Positions 1 through 5,956 of a DNA stretch of 11,447 nt are shown here, in pieces. Origin of the DNA: an uncultured Clostridia bacterium (GTDB lineage: Bacteria > Bacillota > Clostridia > Oscillospirales > Acutalibacteraceae); assembly GCA_947171615.1 (NCBI GenBank), contig CAMVYG010000055.1:1-11447 (forward strand), written 5' to 3'. How positions within the stretch are numbered: position 1 is the stretch's first letter; every line of letters starts with the position of its first letter. The translations under genes were made by a program, and so were the position numbers. The notes under the pieces were generated by a model. It made no database searches. It saw nothing but the letters and a program-made list of their open reading frames with translations, and had not been told where the DNA came from.

Positions 1-7
1 GTTGTCT

Positions 8-36
8 ATCATAATACATTGAAAGAAAAAAGTCAA
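8..36 (-). promoter_or_regulatory. SigA-type promoter firing out of the left edge
   Basis: On the minus strand a -35 box TTGACT (31-36) is followed after exactly 17 bases by a -10 box TATGAT (8-13). This is close to the TTGACA-N17-TATAAT consensus. The start point would be at about base 1, so the gene it serves lies outside the window to the left. It is separate from plsY, which ends at 273. Confidence 0.65.
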
Positions 37-84
37 TATCTCTGGCGGTTTGCACGGTAAAAATCGATGTTTCTTGTGAAATGT

Positions 85-99
85 GACGAAAATTTCGTC
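85..99. promoter_or_regulatory. 15-base palindrome, possible operator
   Basis: GACGAAAATTTCGTC is a perfect palindrome with 7-base arms around a central A. It sits about 49 bases upstream of the -35 box of the minus-strand promoter at 8-36. That position would suit an activator site or an upstream operator of the gene beyond the left edge. No T-run follows it, so it does not look like a terminator. The cognate regulator is not recognisable from the sequence. Confidence 0.35.
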
Positions 100-152
100 C
101 AACTTCTTCCAAATCCCCCTCTTCTTTCCGGGACAATTTCCAAAAAGTATTA

Positions 153-239
153 GGGCGTGTTCCCATGAAGCTAACGCACACGCCTTTTCGGCAAATTTTG
201 CTCAAAAATTCATGCACTTATCTGAATGAGAACACGCCC
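153..239. repeat. 87-base element with terminal inverted repeats (MITE-like)
   Basis: GGGCGTGTTC (153-162) is exactly inverted as GAACACGCCC (230-239). With one mismatch the match extends to 14 bases, 153-166 against 226-239. A third copy of the arm, ACACGCC at 178-184, can pair with 154-160 and is followed by TTTT, so two alternative hairpins are possible. The element fills the gene-free stretch behind the plsY stop and carries no coding frame. It could be a miniature transposable element or the 3' hairpin of the plsY transcript. No clear target-site duplication flanks it. Confidence 0.4.
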
Positions 240-272
240 CGGAAAAGCGCTGGAAATGAATCCAGAGCCTTA

Positions 273-989
273 TTATTTCTTTTTTCCAAGAGATACCGGC
301 TTTTCCTCTCCCCGGAGAAGCCTTCCGATATTGGCTTTGTGGCGGATCAGCACCAAAGCCCCTACAAACAGCGATACCGCCGTGACAAAAAGCAGGTAGG
401 AAAGGGAGCACGCCCCCTGCAGGTAATCCAGAAAGAAGGTGACCAGAAACGCATATACCGGATACAGACCGGCACAAAAAACCGAAGCGAAGGAAATGAT
501 CCGCTTCCAGAGGAAAAGCAGAAGAAAGGTGGCAATGATCACCAGAAATCCCCTCCAGTCTGTCAGCGAGATCATGGCCGCGGCAGTGACGATGCTTTTT
601 CCGCCCCGAAACTCATAATAAAGCGGAAATGCGTGCCCCAATACGCAAGAAACACCCGCCGCATATTTGGCAACCTGGATCCATACAGCGCCGCTTTCCC
701 AGCCGAAAAGTCTCATCACAAGCGCCGCCAGCAGCACGGCGGCCACGCATTTGAGAAAATCCCCCACAAAGGTCAGGGCGGCGGGAAGCTTTCCCACCGA
801 GCGCAGCACATTGGTCATGCCCGCGTTGCCGCTGCCGTAATTGCGGATATCCTCCTTGTTTTTGAACAGCCGGGTCAAAATAATAGACCAGTTGATGCTG
901 CCCAAAAGGTAGCCGATGATACCGCACAGCGCCAGCGGAAGTACATACGCCATCAACAAAAACATCAAAACCGAAGATACGGGAACCAT
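273..989 (-). CDS. plsY: PlsY, acyl-phosphate:glycerol-3-phosphate acyltransferase
   Basis: Integral membrane enzyme that moves an acyl group from acyl-phosphate to the sn-1 position of glycerol-3-phosphate, the first step of phospholipid synthesis in most Gram-positive bacteria. The 238-residue protein has several hydrophobic spans and the three PlsY motifs: GSINWS..R (about 30-40), the glycine-rich loop GSGNAGMTNVLR (52-63), and GHAFP..FRGGK (119-131). A C-terminal RHKANIGRLLRGEE segment carries the conserved His, Asn and Glu. Motif 1 has Asn-Trp where Pro-Phe/Leu is usual, and motif 3 has Ser after GGK, but the Ser and Arg of motif 1 remain. The ATG at 989 is chosen over an upstream TTG (1007) because AAAGGAG lies 8 bases before it. 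The gene is the last of the run with der, 98 bases downstream and with no terminator between. Confidence 0.93.
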   Translation of the reverse strand: MVPVSSVLMFLLMAYVLPLALCGIIGYLLGSINWSIILTRLFKNKEDIRNYGSGNAGMTNVLRSVGKLPAALTFVGDFLKCVAAVLLAALVMRLFGWESGAVWIQVAKYAAGVSCVLGHAFPLYYEFRGGKSIVTAAAMISLTDWRGFLVIIATFLLLFLWKRIISFASVFCAGLYPVYAFLVTFFLDYLQGACSLSYLLFVTAVSLFVGALVLIRHKANIGRLLRGEEKPVSLGKKK

Positions 990-1087
990 GAGCCTTTCTC
1001 CTTTCAAAGCCGAAAACTGGTAATTCAGGCGGTCGATAAATCCTCTGACTATGGAAAACGAAAAAGGAACGAGCTATTTTGCACGCT

Positions 1088-2416
1088 CTATTCCTTGTTG
1101 TCCGATCTTTCCCGAATGATGAGCCGCACGGGGGTGCCTTCCAGGCCGAAGGTATCTCGAATACGGTTTACAAGATACCGCTGGTAGGAATAGTGAAACA
1201 GCTCATGGTCATTAACAAAGCATACGAATGTGGGCGGGCAGGTAGAAGCCTGGGTCATATAAAAGATTTTCAGCCTGCGTCCCTTATCCGTGGGAGGCTG
1301 TACCCTGGCGGTGGCCTGCGCCAGAATATCGTTTAAGGTGCCTGTTGTCACCCGCATGGCGTTGCTATGGGCGGCAAGCTTGATCAGCTCAAACATTCTA
1401 TCCAGCCGCTGCCCTGTTTTGGCGGAAATAAAAAGAATGGGGGCATAGGACATAAAGGAAAAGTCGTTCGTGAGCTTTTCCCGCATTTCCTGCATGGTCT
1501 TATCGTCCTTTTCCACAGCGTCCCACTTATTGACGCAGATCACGCAGCCCTTACCCTCTTCATGGGCAATGCCCGCTACCTTGGAATCCTGCTCCGTAAA
1601 CCCCACCTGGGCGTCGATCAGGATCAGGCATACATCCGCCCGCTTGACGGCCATTTCCGCCCGGAGATTGCTGTAGTGCTCGATGGCGTCCTCCACCTTG
1701 CTTTTTCTCCGCAGGCCGGCGGTATCAATAAAGGTAAAAGTGCCATGTTCGTTCTGAATTGTGGTATCTACCGCATCCCGGGTAGTACCTGCAATATCGG
1801 AAACGATGCAGCGGTTTTCTCCCGCTACTTTATTAACAAGGGAGGATTTTCCCACATTGGGCTTGCCGATCACGGCGACCTTGATCACATCGCCCTCTTC
1901 CTCGTCTTCCTCCTGCTCCGGCAGCAACTCGCATACCCGGTCCAGCAGATCTCCGGTACCATGGCCATGGACGGAAGAGACCATCACAGGGTCTCCCAGA
2001 CCCAGGTTATAGAACTCATAAAATTCCGGCGGCGGTTCCCCCAGACTGTCGCATTTATTGACGCACAGCACCACGGGAACGCCGCTTTTCAGCAGCATAG
2101 CGGCCACATCGGAATCGGTTGCCGTGATCCCGGAGCGGATATCCGTTACCAAAATAATAGCCGTAGCGGAATCAATGGCGATCTGGGCCTGCTCCCGCAT
2201 CTGGCTGAGGATCACATCCTTGGAGGCAGGCTCGATGCCCCCGGTATCCACCAGGGAAAATTTCCTGCCGCACCACTCTGCGTCCCCGAAAATACGATCC
2301 CGGGTCACACCGGGAGTATCTTCCACAATGGACAGCCGCCTGCCCACAATTTTATTAAACAGGGTAGATTTCCCCACATTGGGCCTGCCCACAATGGCAA
2401 CGATCGGTTTTGCCAT
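1088..2416 (-). CDS. der: Der (EngA), double GTPase for 50S ribosome assembly
   Basis: Essential GTPase with two tandem G domains and a C-terminal KH-like domain. It binds the maturing 50S subunit. The first G domain starts at once with GRPNVGKST (10-18), then a DTPGVTRDR switch, DTGG and NKCD. The second has GKPNVGKSS, DIAGTTRD, DTAG and NKWD. The last hundred or so residues form the KH-like part and end in a charged tail. The length, 442 residues, is normal for the family. The ATG at 2416 is preferred to an upstream in-frame start at 2443 because AAGGAGG lies 7 bases upstream and because Der proteins begin right before the first P-loop. It follows the DUF512 gene by 47 bases and precedes plsY, an order common in Clostridia. 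Confidence 0.97.
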   Translation of the reverse strand: MAKPIVAIVGRPNVGKSTLFNKIVGRRLSIVEDTPGVTRDRIFGDAEWCGRKFSLVDTGGIEPASKDVILSQMREQAQIAIDSATAIILVTDIRSGITATDSDVAAMLLKSGVPVVLCVNKCDSLGEPPPEFYEFYNLGLGDPVMVSSVHGHGTGDLLDRVCELLPEQEEDEEEGDVIKVAVIGKPNVGKSSLVNKVAGENRCIVSDIAGTTRDAVDTTIQNEHGTFTFIDTAGLRRKSKVEDAIEHYSNLRAEMAVKRADVCLILIDAQVGFTEQDSKVAGIAHEEGKGCVICVNKWDAVEKDDKTMQEMREKLTNDFSFMSYAPILFISAKTGQRLDRMFELIKLAAHSNAMRVTTGTLNDILAQATARVQPPTDKGRRLKIFYMTQASTCPPTFVCFVNDHELFHYSYQRYLVNRIRDTFGLEGTPVRLIIRERSDNKE

Positions 2417-2463
2417 TCGCTCTCCTCCTTTTGCATCCTTCACAGATCCTGCTCTATAGCAAA

Positions 2464-3825
2464 CTAACTCCTGTGCTCCCAGCTCCCCGTTTCATAGGGA
2501 TTCTGCCTGCCACCCGCCGGAGCCTCTCTGCCCAGCAATGCCGCCAGCATGGCCTCCCCGGAATTCATAAATTTTCTCACGGGAACTCCCAGGGCCTCGC
2601 GGAGCTCAGAAAGGGTCATGTCGTCCAGAAAAACATCCTCGTCTGCCCGAAGCATATTGGAAACGATCAATACCTCGTCCCCAAGTTTTCTGCCCTTCAG
2701 GGTCTTCACAATGTCCTGCCCGGTAAGAAGCCCGGTAACATTCACCGAGCCGCCGAAAAAGTCATTGGGAACGGGCACAAGGTTTACAGTTAAATTATGG
2801 CATTTCCCGCGCAATCCGTCAAGCACGGAATTGAGAAATTCATATCCGCATTCCCCAGTGGGGACTGTGACGGTTCGGGACTGAGATAGAGGTTCGGCCT
2901 CTTCCAGCGCCCAGTTGAATTCATCTTCCAAGTCCCGCAGCATACCCACGCCGTTTTCAATTTGGGGAAAGTCCTCGTAAAATTCCAAAGGCGGCAGCGG
3001 ACGCTTTGCCAGAAGATACAGCTCATCGGAGCCGTATACCGTGCGGCTGCCCCGCTCCCGCAAAAATTTTTCCCCGTACCGTTCCAGGATATCCAACACC
3101 TCTCCGGCGCTTTCCCTTGTATAGGGAGTCAGCGGATACAGCCCCTCCCGGTAACGGGTCAGTCCCACGGGAACACAGGCAACGCTTTGCAGGCTTTCCC
3201 CCAGGCTATACAGTTTTTCCAGGGTAAATTCCAGCTCCGCGCCGTCGTTGACTCCGGGACACAGCACGATCTGGCAGTTCAGCCTGATCCCGCCCTCCGC
3301 AAGGCGGTACAGATGGTGAAGGGACTCTCCGGCAAAGCGGTTATTCATCATTTTGCACCGTAGCTCCGGGTTCATAGTATGCACAGACACATTGATGGGG
3401 CTGATCCGCATTTTCAGAATGCGGTCGATCTCCCGGTCGTCAATATTTGTCAGGGTGATGTAATTGCCGAACAGAAAAGATAGCCGGTCGTCATCGTCCT
3501 TGAAATACAGCGTTTCCCGCATTCCTCTGGGAAGCTGATCGATAAAGCAGAAAATGCACTTGTTCCGGCAGGAATGCTCCCGATCCATCAGATAGGTTTC
3601 AAATTCCAGCCCTATTTCCGCATACTGCGGCTTCCGAAGCTGCACGGAATAGGATTTTCCTCCACGGGACAACAACAAGTTCAACTCCCGCTCTGTTTCC
3701 AGAAAACGGTAATCCAGTACGTCCGTAACGTCCTGCCCGTTGATGGAAAGCAGCAGATCCCCGGGCAAAATCCCCGAGGCCTCCGCTCTGCTGCCCGCTG
3801 TCACTTTGATGATCGTTACTGCCAT
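2464..3825 (-). CDS. DUF512 family radical-SAM protein with N-terminal PDZ-like domain
   Basis: A 453-residue iron-sulfur protein of unknown reaction. Residues 1-65 look like a PDZ-like domain (GILPGDLLLSINGQDV). A radical-SAM cluster motif CX3CX2C follows at Cys86, Cys90 and Cys93, within CRNKCIFCFIDQLP. The C-terminal part, from about 280, matches the DUF512 region, with GVGMLRDLEDEF, VPTGECGYEFL and the ending SNMLRADEDVFLDDMTL. The family is widespread in Clostridia and cyanobacteria, and its substrate is not established. The start at 3825 has the purine run AGGGGGA 8 bases upstream and overlaps the end of the acetyltransferase gene by 10 bases, so the two are translationally linked. A longer frame to 3858 lacks a better ribosome binding site. 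Neighbouring der may point to a role in ribosome or RNA metabolism, but that is only an inference. Confidence 0.9.
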   Translation of the reverse strand: MAVTIIKVTAGSRAEASGILPGDLLLSINGQDVTDVLDYRFLETERELNLLLSRGGKSYSVQLRKPQYAEIGLEFETYLMDREHSCRNKCIFCFIDQLPRGMRETLYFKDDDDRLSFLFGNYITLTNIDDREIDRILKMRISPINVSVHTMNPELRCKMMNNRFAGESLHHLYRLAEGGIRLNCQIVLCPGVNDGAELEFTLEKLYSLGESLQSVACVPVGLTRYREGLYPLTPYTRESAGEVLDILERYGEKFLRERGSRTVYGSDELYLLAKRPLPPLEFYEDFPQIENGVGMLRDLEDEFNWALEEAEPLSQSRTVTVPTGECGYEFLNSVLDGLRGKCHNLTVNLVPVPNDFFGGSVNVTGLLTGQDIVKTLKGRKLGDEVLIVSNMLRADEDVFLDDMTLSELREALGVPVRKFMNSGEAMLAALLGREAPAGGRQNPYETGSWEHRS

Positions 3826-4397
3826 ACGGTCACTTCCCCCTGCTTCAACCGTTTCCACTCATCTTCCAGTATAGCCATTAGAATATCATCACCGTAGCCT
3901 TCCCTGTCGGCTACAGCGTCCCGCAGTACGCCCTCGCGGCGAAATCCCGCTTTTTCATACACCCGGATCGCCCTGGGGTTAAAGGAGTACACGTCCAATT
4001 CCAGCCGATGAAGCCCCAACTGGCCAAAGGCAAAGTCCCGAACGGTTTCCGTCATCCAGGTGCCCAGCCCCCGCCCCCGTTGAGCAGAGTGGAACAGGGC
4101 AATGCGAAAATTGGCGCTGCGCAAATTAGAATCGATCTGATTTACCACGCTCTCCCCCAAAATGCGCCCTTCCGGTGAGATCAGCAAAAACAGGTATCGA
4201 TCCTCATCCTGAAGCGAGCTCTGAAAAAAGGCCAGTACCTCCTCCCTGCAAAACGAGGGCTTGCTCCCGGTAAACCGGGCCACTTCCGGATCCAGAGGGA
4301 CATAATTTTGGCTATAGTAGCTTTCAAAGTCTCCTTCCCTGGCCAAACGCAGAATAAAGCTGTCCTTTTCCCAAACAGGCGCTGTTTTTTGGCACAT
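3816..4397 (-). CDS. GNAT acetyltransferase, RimJ/RimL-like
   Basis: Predicted cytoplasmic acetyl-CoA-dependent N-acetyltransferase of 193 residues. The acetyl-CoA pyrophosphate-binding motif is QRGRGLGT (106-113), preceded by the beta-strand NFRIALFHSAQ. The C-terminal LELDVYSFNPRAIRVYEKAGFRREGVLRD stretch (from about 132) is typical of RimJ/RimL and SpeG-like members. The target could be a ribosomal protein N-terminus, a polyamine or a small molecule, and the sequence does not decide. The ATG at 4397 has GGAGGAG 9 bases upstream. It is the first gene after the rpmF terminator and overlaps the DUF512 gene, so it probably heads or joins the run DUF512, der, plsY. No strong promoter is visible in the short gap before it. 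Confidence 0.88.
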   Translation of the reverse strand: MCQKTAPVWEKDSFILRLAREGDFESYYSQNYVPLDPEVARFTGSKPSFCREEVLAFFQSSLQDEDRYLFLLISPEGRILGESVVNQIDSNLRSANFRIALFHSAQRGRGLGTWMTETVRDFAFGQLGLHRLELDVYSFNPRAIRVYEKAGFRREGVLRDAVADREGYGDDILMAILEDEWKRLKQGEVTVWQ

Positions 4398-4422
4398 TCC
4401 GGCTATCTCCTCCGTCTTTTGA

Positions 4423-4457
4423 AATGAAAAGAAGGGAACGCAATTAGGCGTTCCCTT
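4423..4457 (-). terminator. Rho-independent terminator after rpmF
   Basis: A perfect 10-base stem AAGGGAACGC (4432-4441) / GCGTTCCCTT (4448-4457) has a 6-base loop. In the minus-strand direction it is followed by CTTTTCATTT. It lies 30 bases past the rpmF stop and only 34 bases before the acetyltransferase start, so it separates the yceD-rpmF unit from the next run unless read through. Confidence 0.82.
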
Positions 4458-4486
4458 GCTTTCAGGCTTTTTTTCAGAATAAAAAC

Positions 4487-4669
4487 TTACGCTTCCTTTT
4501 TCACAACCTGACGGCCATTGTAATAGCCGCAGCTGCCGCAGACACGATGAGGTGTTTTATACTCTCCACACTGAGGGCATCTCATCAGCGCAGGGGCCTG
4601 AAGCTTCCACACGTTGGAACGTCTCTTATTCTGTCTGGCGCTGGATACTTTACTCTTGGGTACTGCCAT
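4487..4669 (-). CDS. rpmF: Ribosomal protein L32
   Basis: A 60-residue 50S subunit protein. It starts MAVPKSKVSSARQNKRRSN, the typical basic L32 N-terminus. It has the zinc-ribbon form of the family, with two Cys pairs in CPQCGEYKTPHRVCGSCG (31-48), so this is the zinc-binding rather than the cysteine-free version. It ends in a Lys-rich tail. The ATG has a strong AAGGAGGTG ribosome binding site. It follows yceD by 75 bases with no terminator between, the classical DUF177-rpmF pairing, and is closed by the hairpin at 4432-4457. Confidence 0.97.
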   Translation of the reverse strand: MAVPKSKVSSARQNKRRSNVWKLQAPALMRCPQCGEYKTPHRVCGSCGYYNGRQVVKKEA

Positions 4670-4744
4670 AGTAGCACCTCCTTAATTTTTTCTTATTGAT
4701 GCCGTAAAAATCACGGTAGTCGCAACTGATACGGTTTTTGACAA

Positions 4745-5233
4745 TTAAAGCAGGCTTTTCAGTGCTTCCAGCCGGGGATCGATCTCTCTGCGGTCACAGC
4801 CGCAATCGCCCTCGTTTAAGTTCTTTCCGCACTTGGAACACAGACCCCTGCAATCCGGAGAACACAAATATTTACTGGGCAGATCCAGCAAAATATCCTC
4901 CCGGAGCAGCTCGTCCAGATCCAACCGCCCATCGGCAACCACGATAAAGCTGTCGTCGTCCTGTTCCTCGTTGAGCTCGGACACCAGAACATGAGAAAAC
5001 TGCCGGTTCCATTCCCGACTGGTCATTTCTCCGCAGCGGTCACAGGGCATCACAGTGGTATACAGCAGTTCCGCGTCAAAAAGAACGGAACCTGCATTGC
5101 CCTTGAAAAAGGCCTTCACCCTCACAGGCGCACAAAACGGCTTGACACCGCCCAATTCCACCCCGGAAAGATCCAGCTCATACGCTATGGTATCGCTCTG
5201 ACCCAGGAAAAACCTTTTCAAATCTACTATCAT
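4745..5233 (-). CDS. yceD: YceD/DUF177 family protein, large-ribosomal-RNA accumulation protein
   Basis: A 162-residue protein of the DUF177 family. In bacteria and plastids this family is tied to accumulation of 23S rRNA, and its gene nearly always sits before rpmF, as here. Visible features are an N-terminal beta-rich half, the cysteine pair CDRCGEM, an acidic stretch SELNEEQDDDSF, LDLDELLREDILLDLPSKYLC, and a final Cys cluster CSPDCRGLCSKCGKNLNEGDCGCD that could bind zinc. The chosen ATG at 5233 has GAGGTGG just upstream and lies about 18 bases after the predicted transcription start. A longer frame to 5290 would run through the promoter and is rejected. Confidence 0.92.
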   Translation of the reverse strand: MIVDLKRFFLGQSDTIAYELDLSGVELGGVKPFCAPVRVKAFFKGNAGSVLFDAELLYTTVMPCDRCGEMTSREWNRQFSHVLVSELNEEQDDDSFIVVADGRLDLDELLREDILLDLPSKYLCSPDCRGLCSKCGKNLNEGDCGCDRREIDPRLEALKSLL

Positions 5234-5257
5234 AGCCACCTCATGCCGTACTGATAC

Positions 5258-5286
5258 ATTATACTGACCGCACCGGGCTTTGTCAA
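5258..5286 (-). promoter_or_regulatory. Consensus SigA promoter of yceD-rpmF
   Basis: TTGACA (5281-5286), 17 bases, then TATAAT (5258-5263) on the minus strand. This is a perfect match to the housekeeping consensus, as expected for a ribosomal protein operon. The transcript would start near 5251 with a leader of under 20 bases, which leaves no room for a leader-peptide or riboswitch control. Confidence 0.9.
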
Positions 5287-5331
5287 GCATTTTCCGGCAC
5301 AGCCGCTCAAAAAAGAAAGATTTTCAAGAGA

Positions 5332-5363
5332 ACACACAAAAGGCGGCCCTTCAGCCGCCTTTT
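5332..5363 (-). terminator. Rho-independent terminator after the P-loop gene
   Basis: A perfect 10-base stem AAAAGGCGGC (5338-5347) / GCCGCCTTTT (5354-5363) with loop CCTTCA. The U-run is in the stem foot, followed by GTGTGTTCT on the minus strand. It is near-symmetric and could work on both strands. It closes the pgi / P-loop gene unit upstream of the yceD promoter. Confidence 0.85.
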
Positions 5364-5446
5364 GGAAAAATACAAGCTTTTGGAAACGCACCAACTTCAT
5401 AGAATGTGAATCGGGAACTTCCCTGCCTTCACGATCGGTACGCCTC

Positions 5447-5860
5447 TTATTTCAGAATGTACTCGGCGGCCACAGCGGGGATCTCTTCATCCGCGGCAGA
5501 AATGGACAGGCAGAAATTGGTATCGGCTGCCTTGCTCAGCTTTTCCAGCTCCGGAATAATAACCTCCAGCGCCTCTGCGCCGCTGCCGGTGATCTTCAGG
5601 GTGGAATCCACAAAGATATCGGTCACATCATAGTTGCCGGCACAGATCCCACTGAGGAACCCGCACAGGGCGTCAACGCCCTTGACGTCATACGCGTCGG
5701 AATCCACCAGACGTGCTGCGTGAGAAATATCATAGGTCAGCTTCTGGCCCTTTTCGATCACCACTACATTGCCCTGAGATTTTTCCAGAGCGGCGCCGAC
5801 CAGCTCGATCAGCTTTTTGGTCTTGCCAGAGCCTTTTTTTCCAGTCAAAAGAGTAATCAT
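5447..5860 (-). CDS. Small P-loop NTPase-like protein of unknown function
   Basis: A 137-residue predicted soluble protein with a textbook Walker A motif at the extreme N-terminus, GKKGSGKT (7-14), after the strand MITLLT. A likely Walker B-like strand is VTDIFVDS (about 98-105), with a small polar residue where a catalytic Glu would usually sit. A run of conserved-looking hydrophobic strands follows (NFCLSISAADEEIPAVAAEYIL). No membrane segment or second domain is present. At this length it is a bare nucleotide-binding core, shorter than most kinases or AAA proteins. Similar small proteins in Clostridia tend to carry vague ATPase or PilT-like names, which I would not adopt. The ATG has AAAGGAG 9 bases upstream. 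It sits 96 bases after pgi and shares its terminator, so the two are probably cotranscribed. Confidence 0.8.
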   Translation of the reverse strand: MITLLTGKKGSGKTKKLIELVGAALEKSQGNVVVIEKGQKLTYDISHAARLVDSDAYDVKGVDALCGFLSGICAGNYDVTDIFVDSTLKITGSGAEALEVIIPELEKLSKAADTNFCLSISAADEEIPAVAAEYILK

Positions 5861-5886
5861 GGTTCAGCTCTCCTTTATTTTTTATT

Positions 5887-5922
5887 CCGCCCCACAGGAC
5901 GGGAAACCGCCCAACGGGACGG
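5887..5922. repeat. Two imperfect 16-base direct repeats, 20-base period
   Basis: CCGCCCCACAGGACGG (5887-5902) and CCGCCCAACGGGACGG (5907-5922) match at 14 of 16 positions. Each copy is weakly self-complementary (GGGCGG against CCGTCC). They lie between pgi and the P-loop gene, and end about 27 bases before the ATG of the latter. They could be a local duplication or an mRNA structure between the two cistrons. Confidence 0.5.
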
Positions 5923-5956
5923 GGATTTCCATGCTTTTTCAAATGATAGGCCCCTG

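Noticed and set aside
165..1187. Long plus-strand reading frame opposite plsY
   Set aside because: It runs antisense through plsY, is full of Gln, His, Arg and Lys runs typical of an antisense shadow, and has no ribosome binding site.
1367..2467. Plus-strand frame of 366 codons opposite der
   Set aside because: It is the antisense of the two conserved G domains of der, and its composition shows no known motif.
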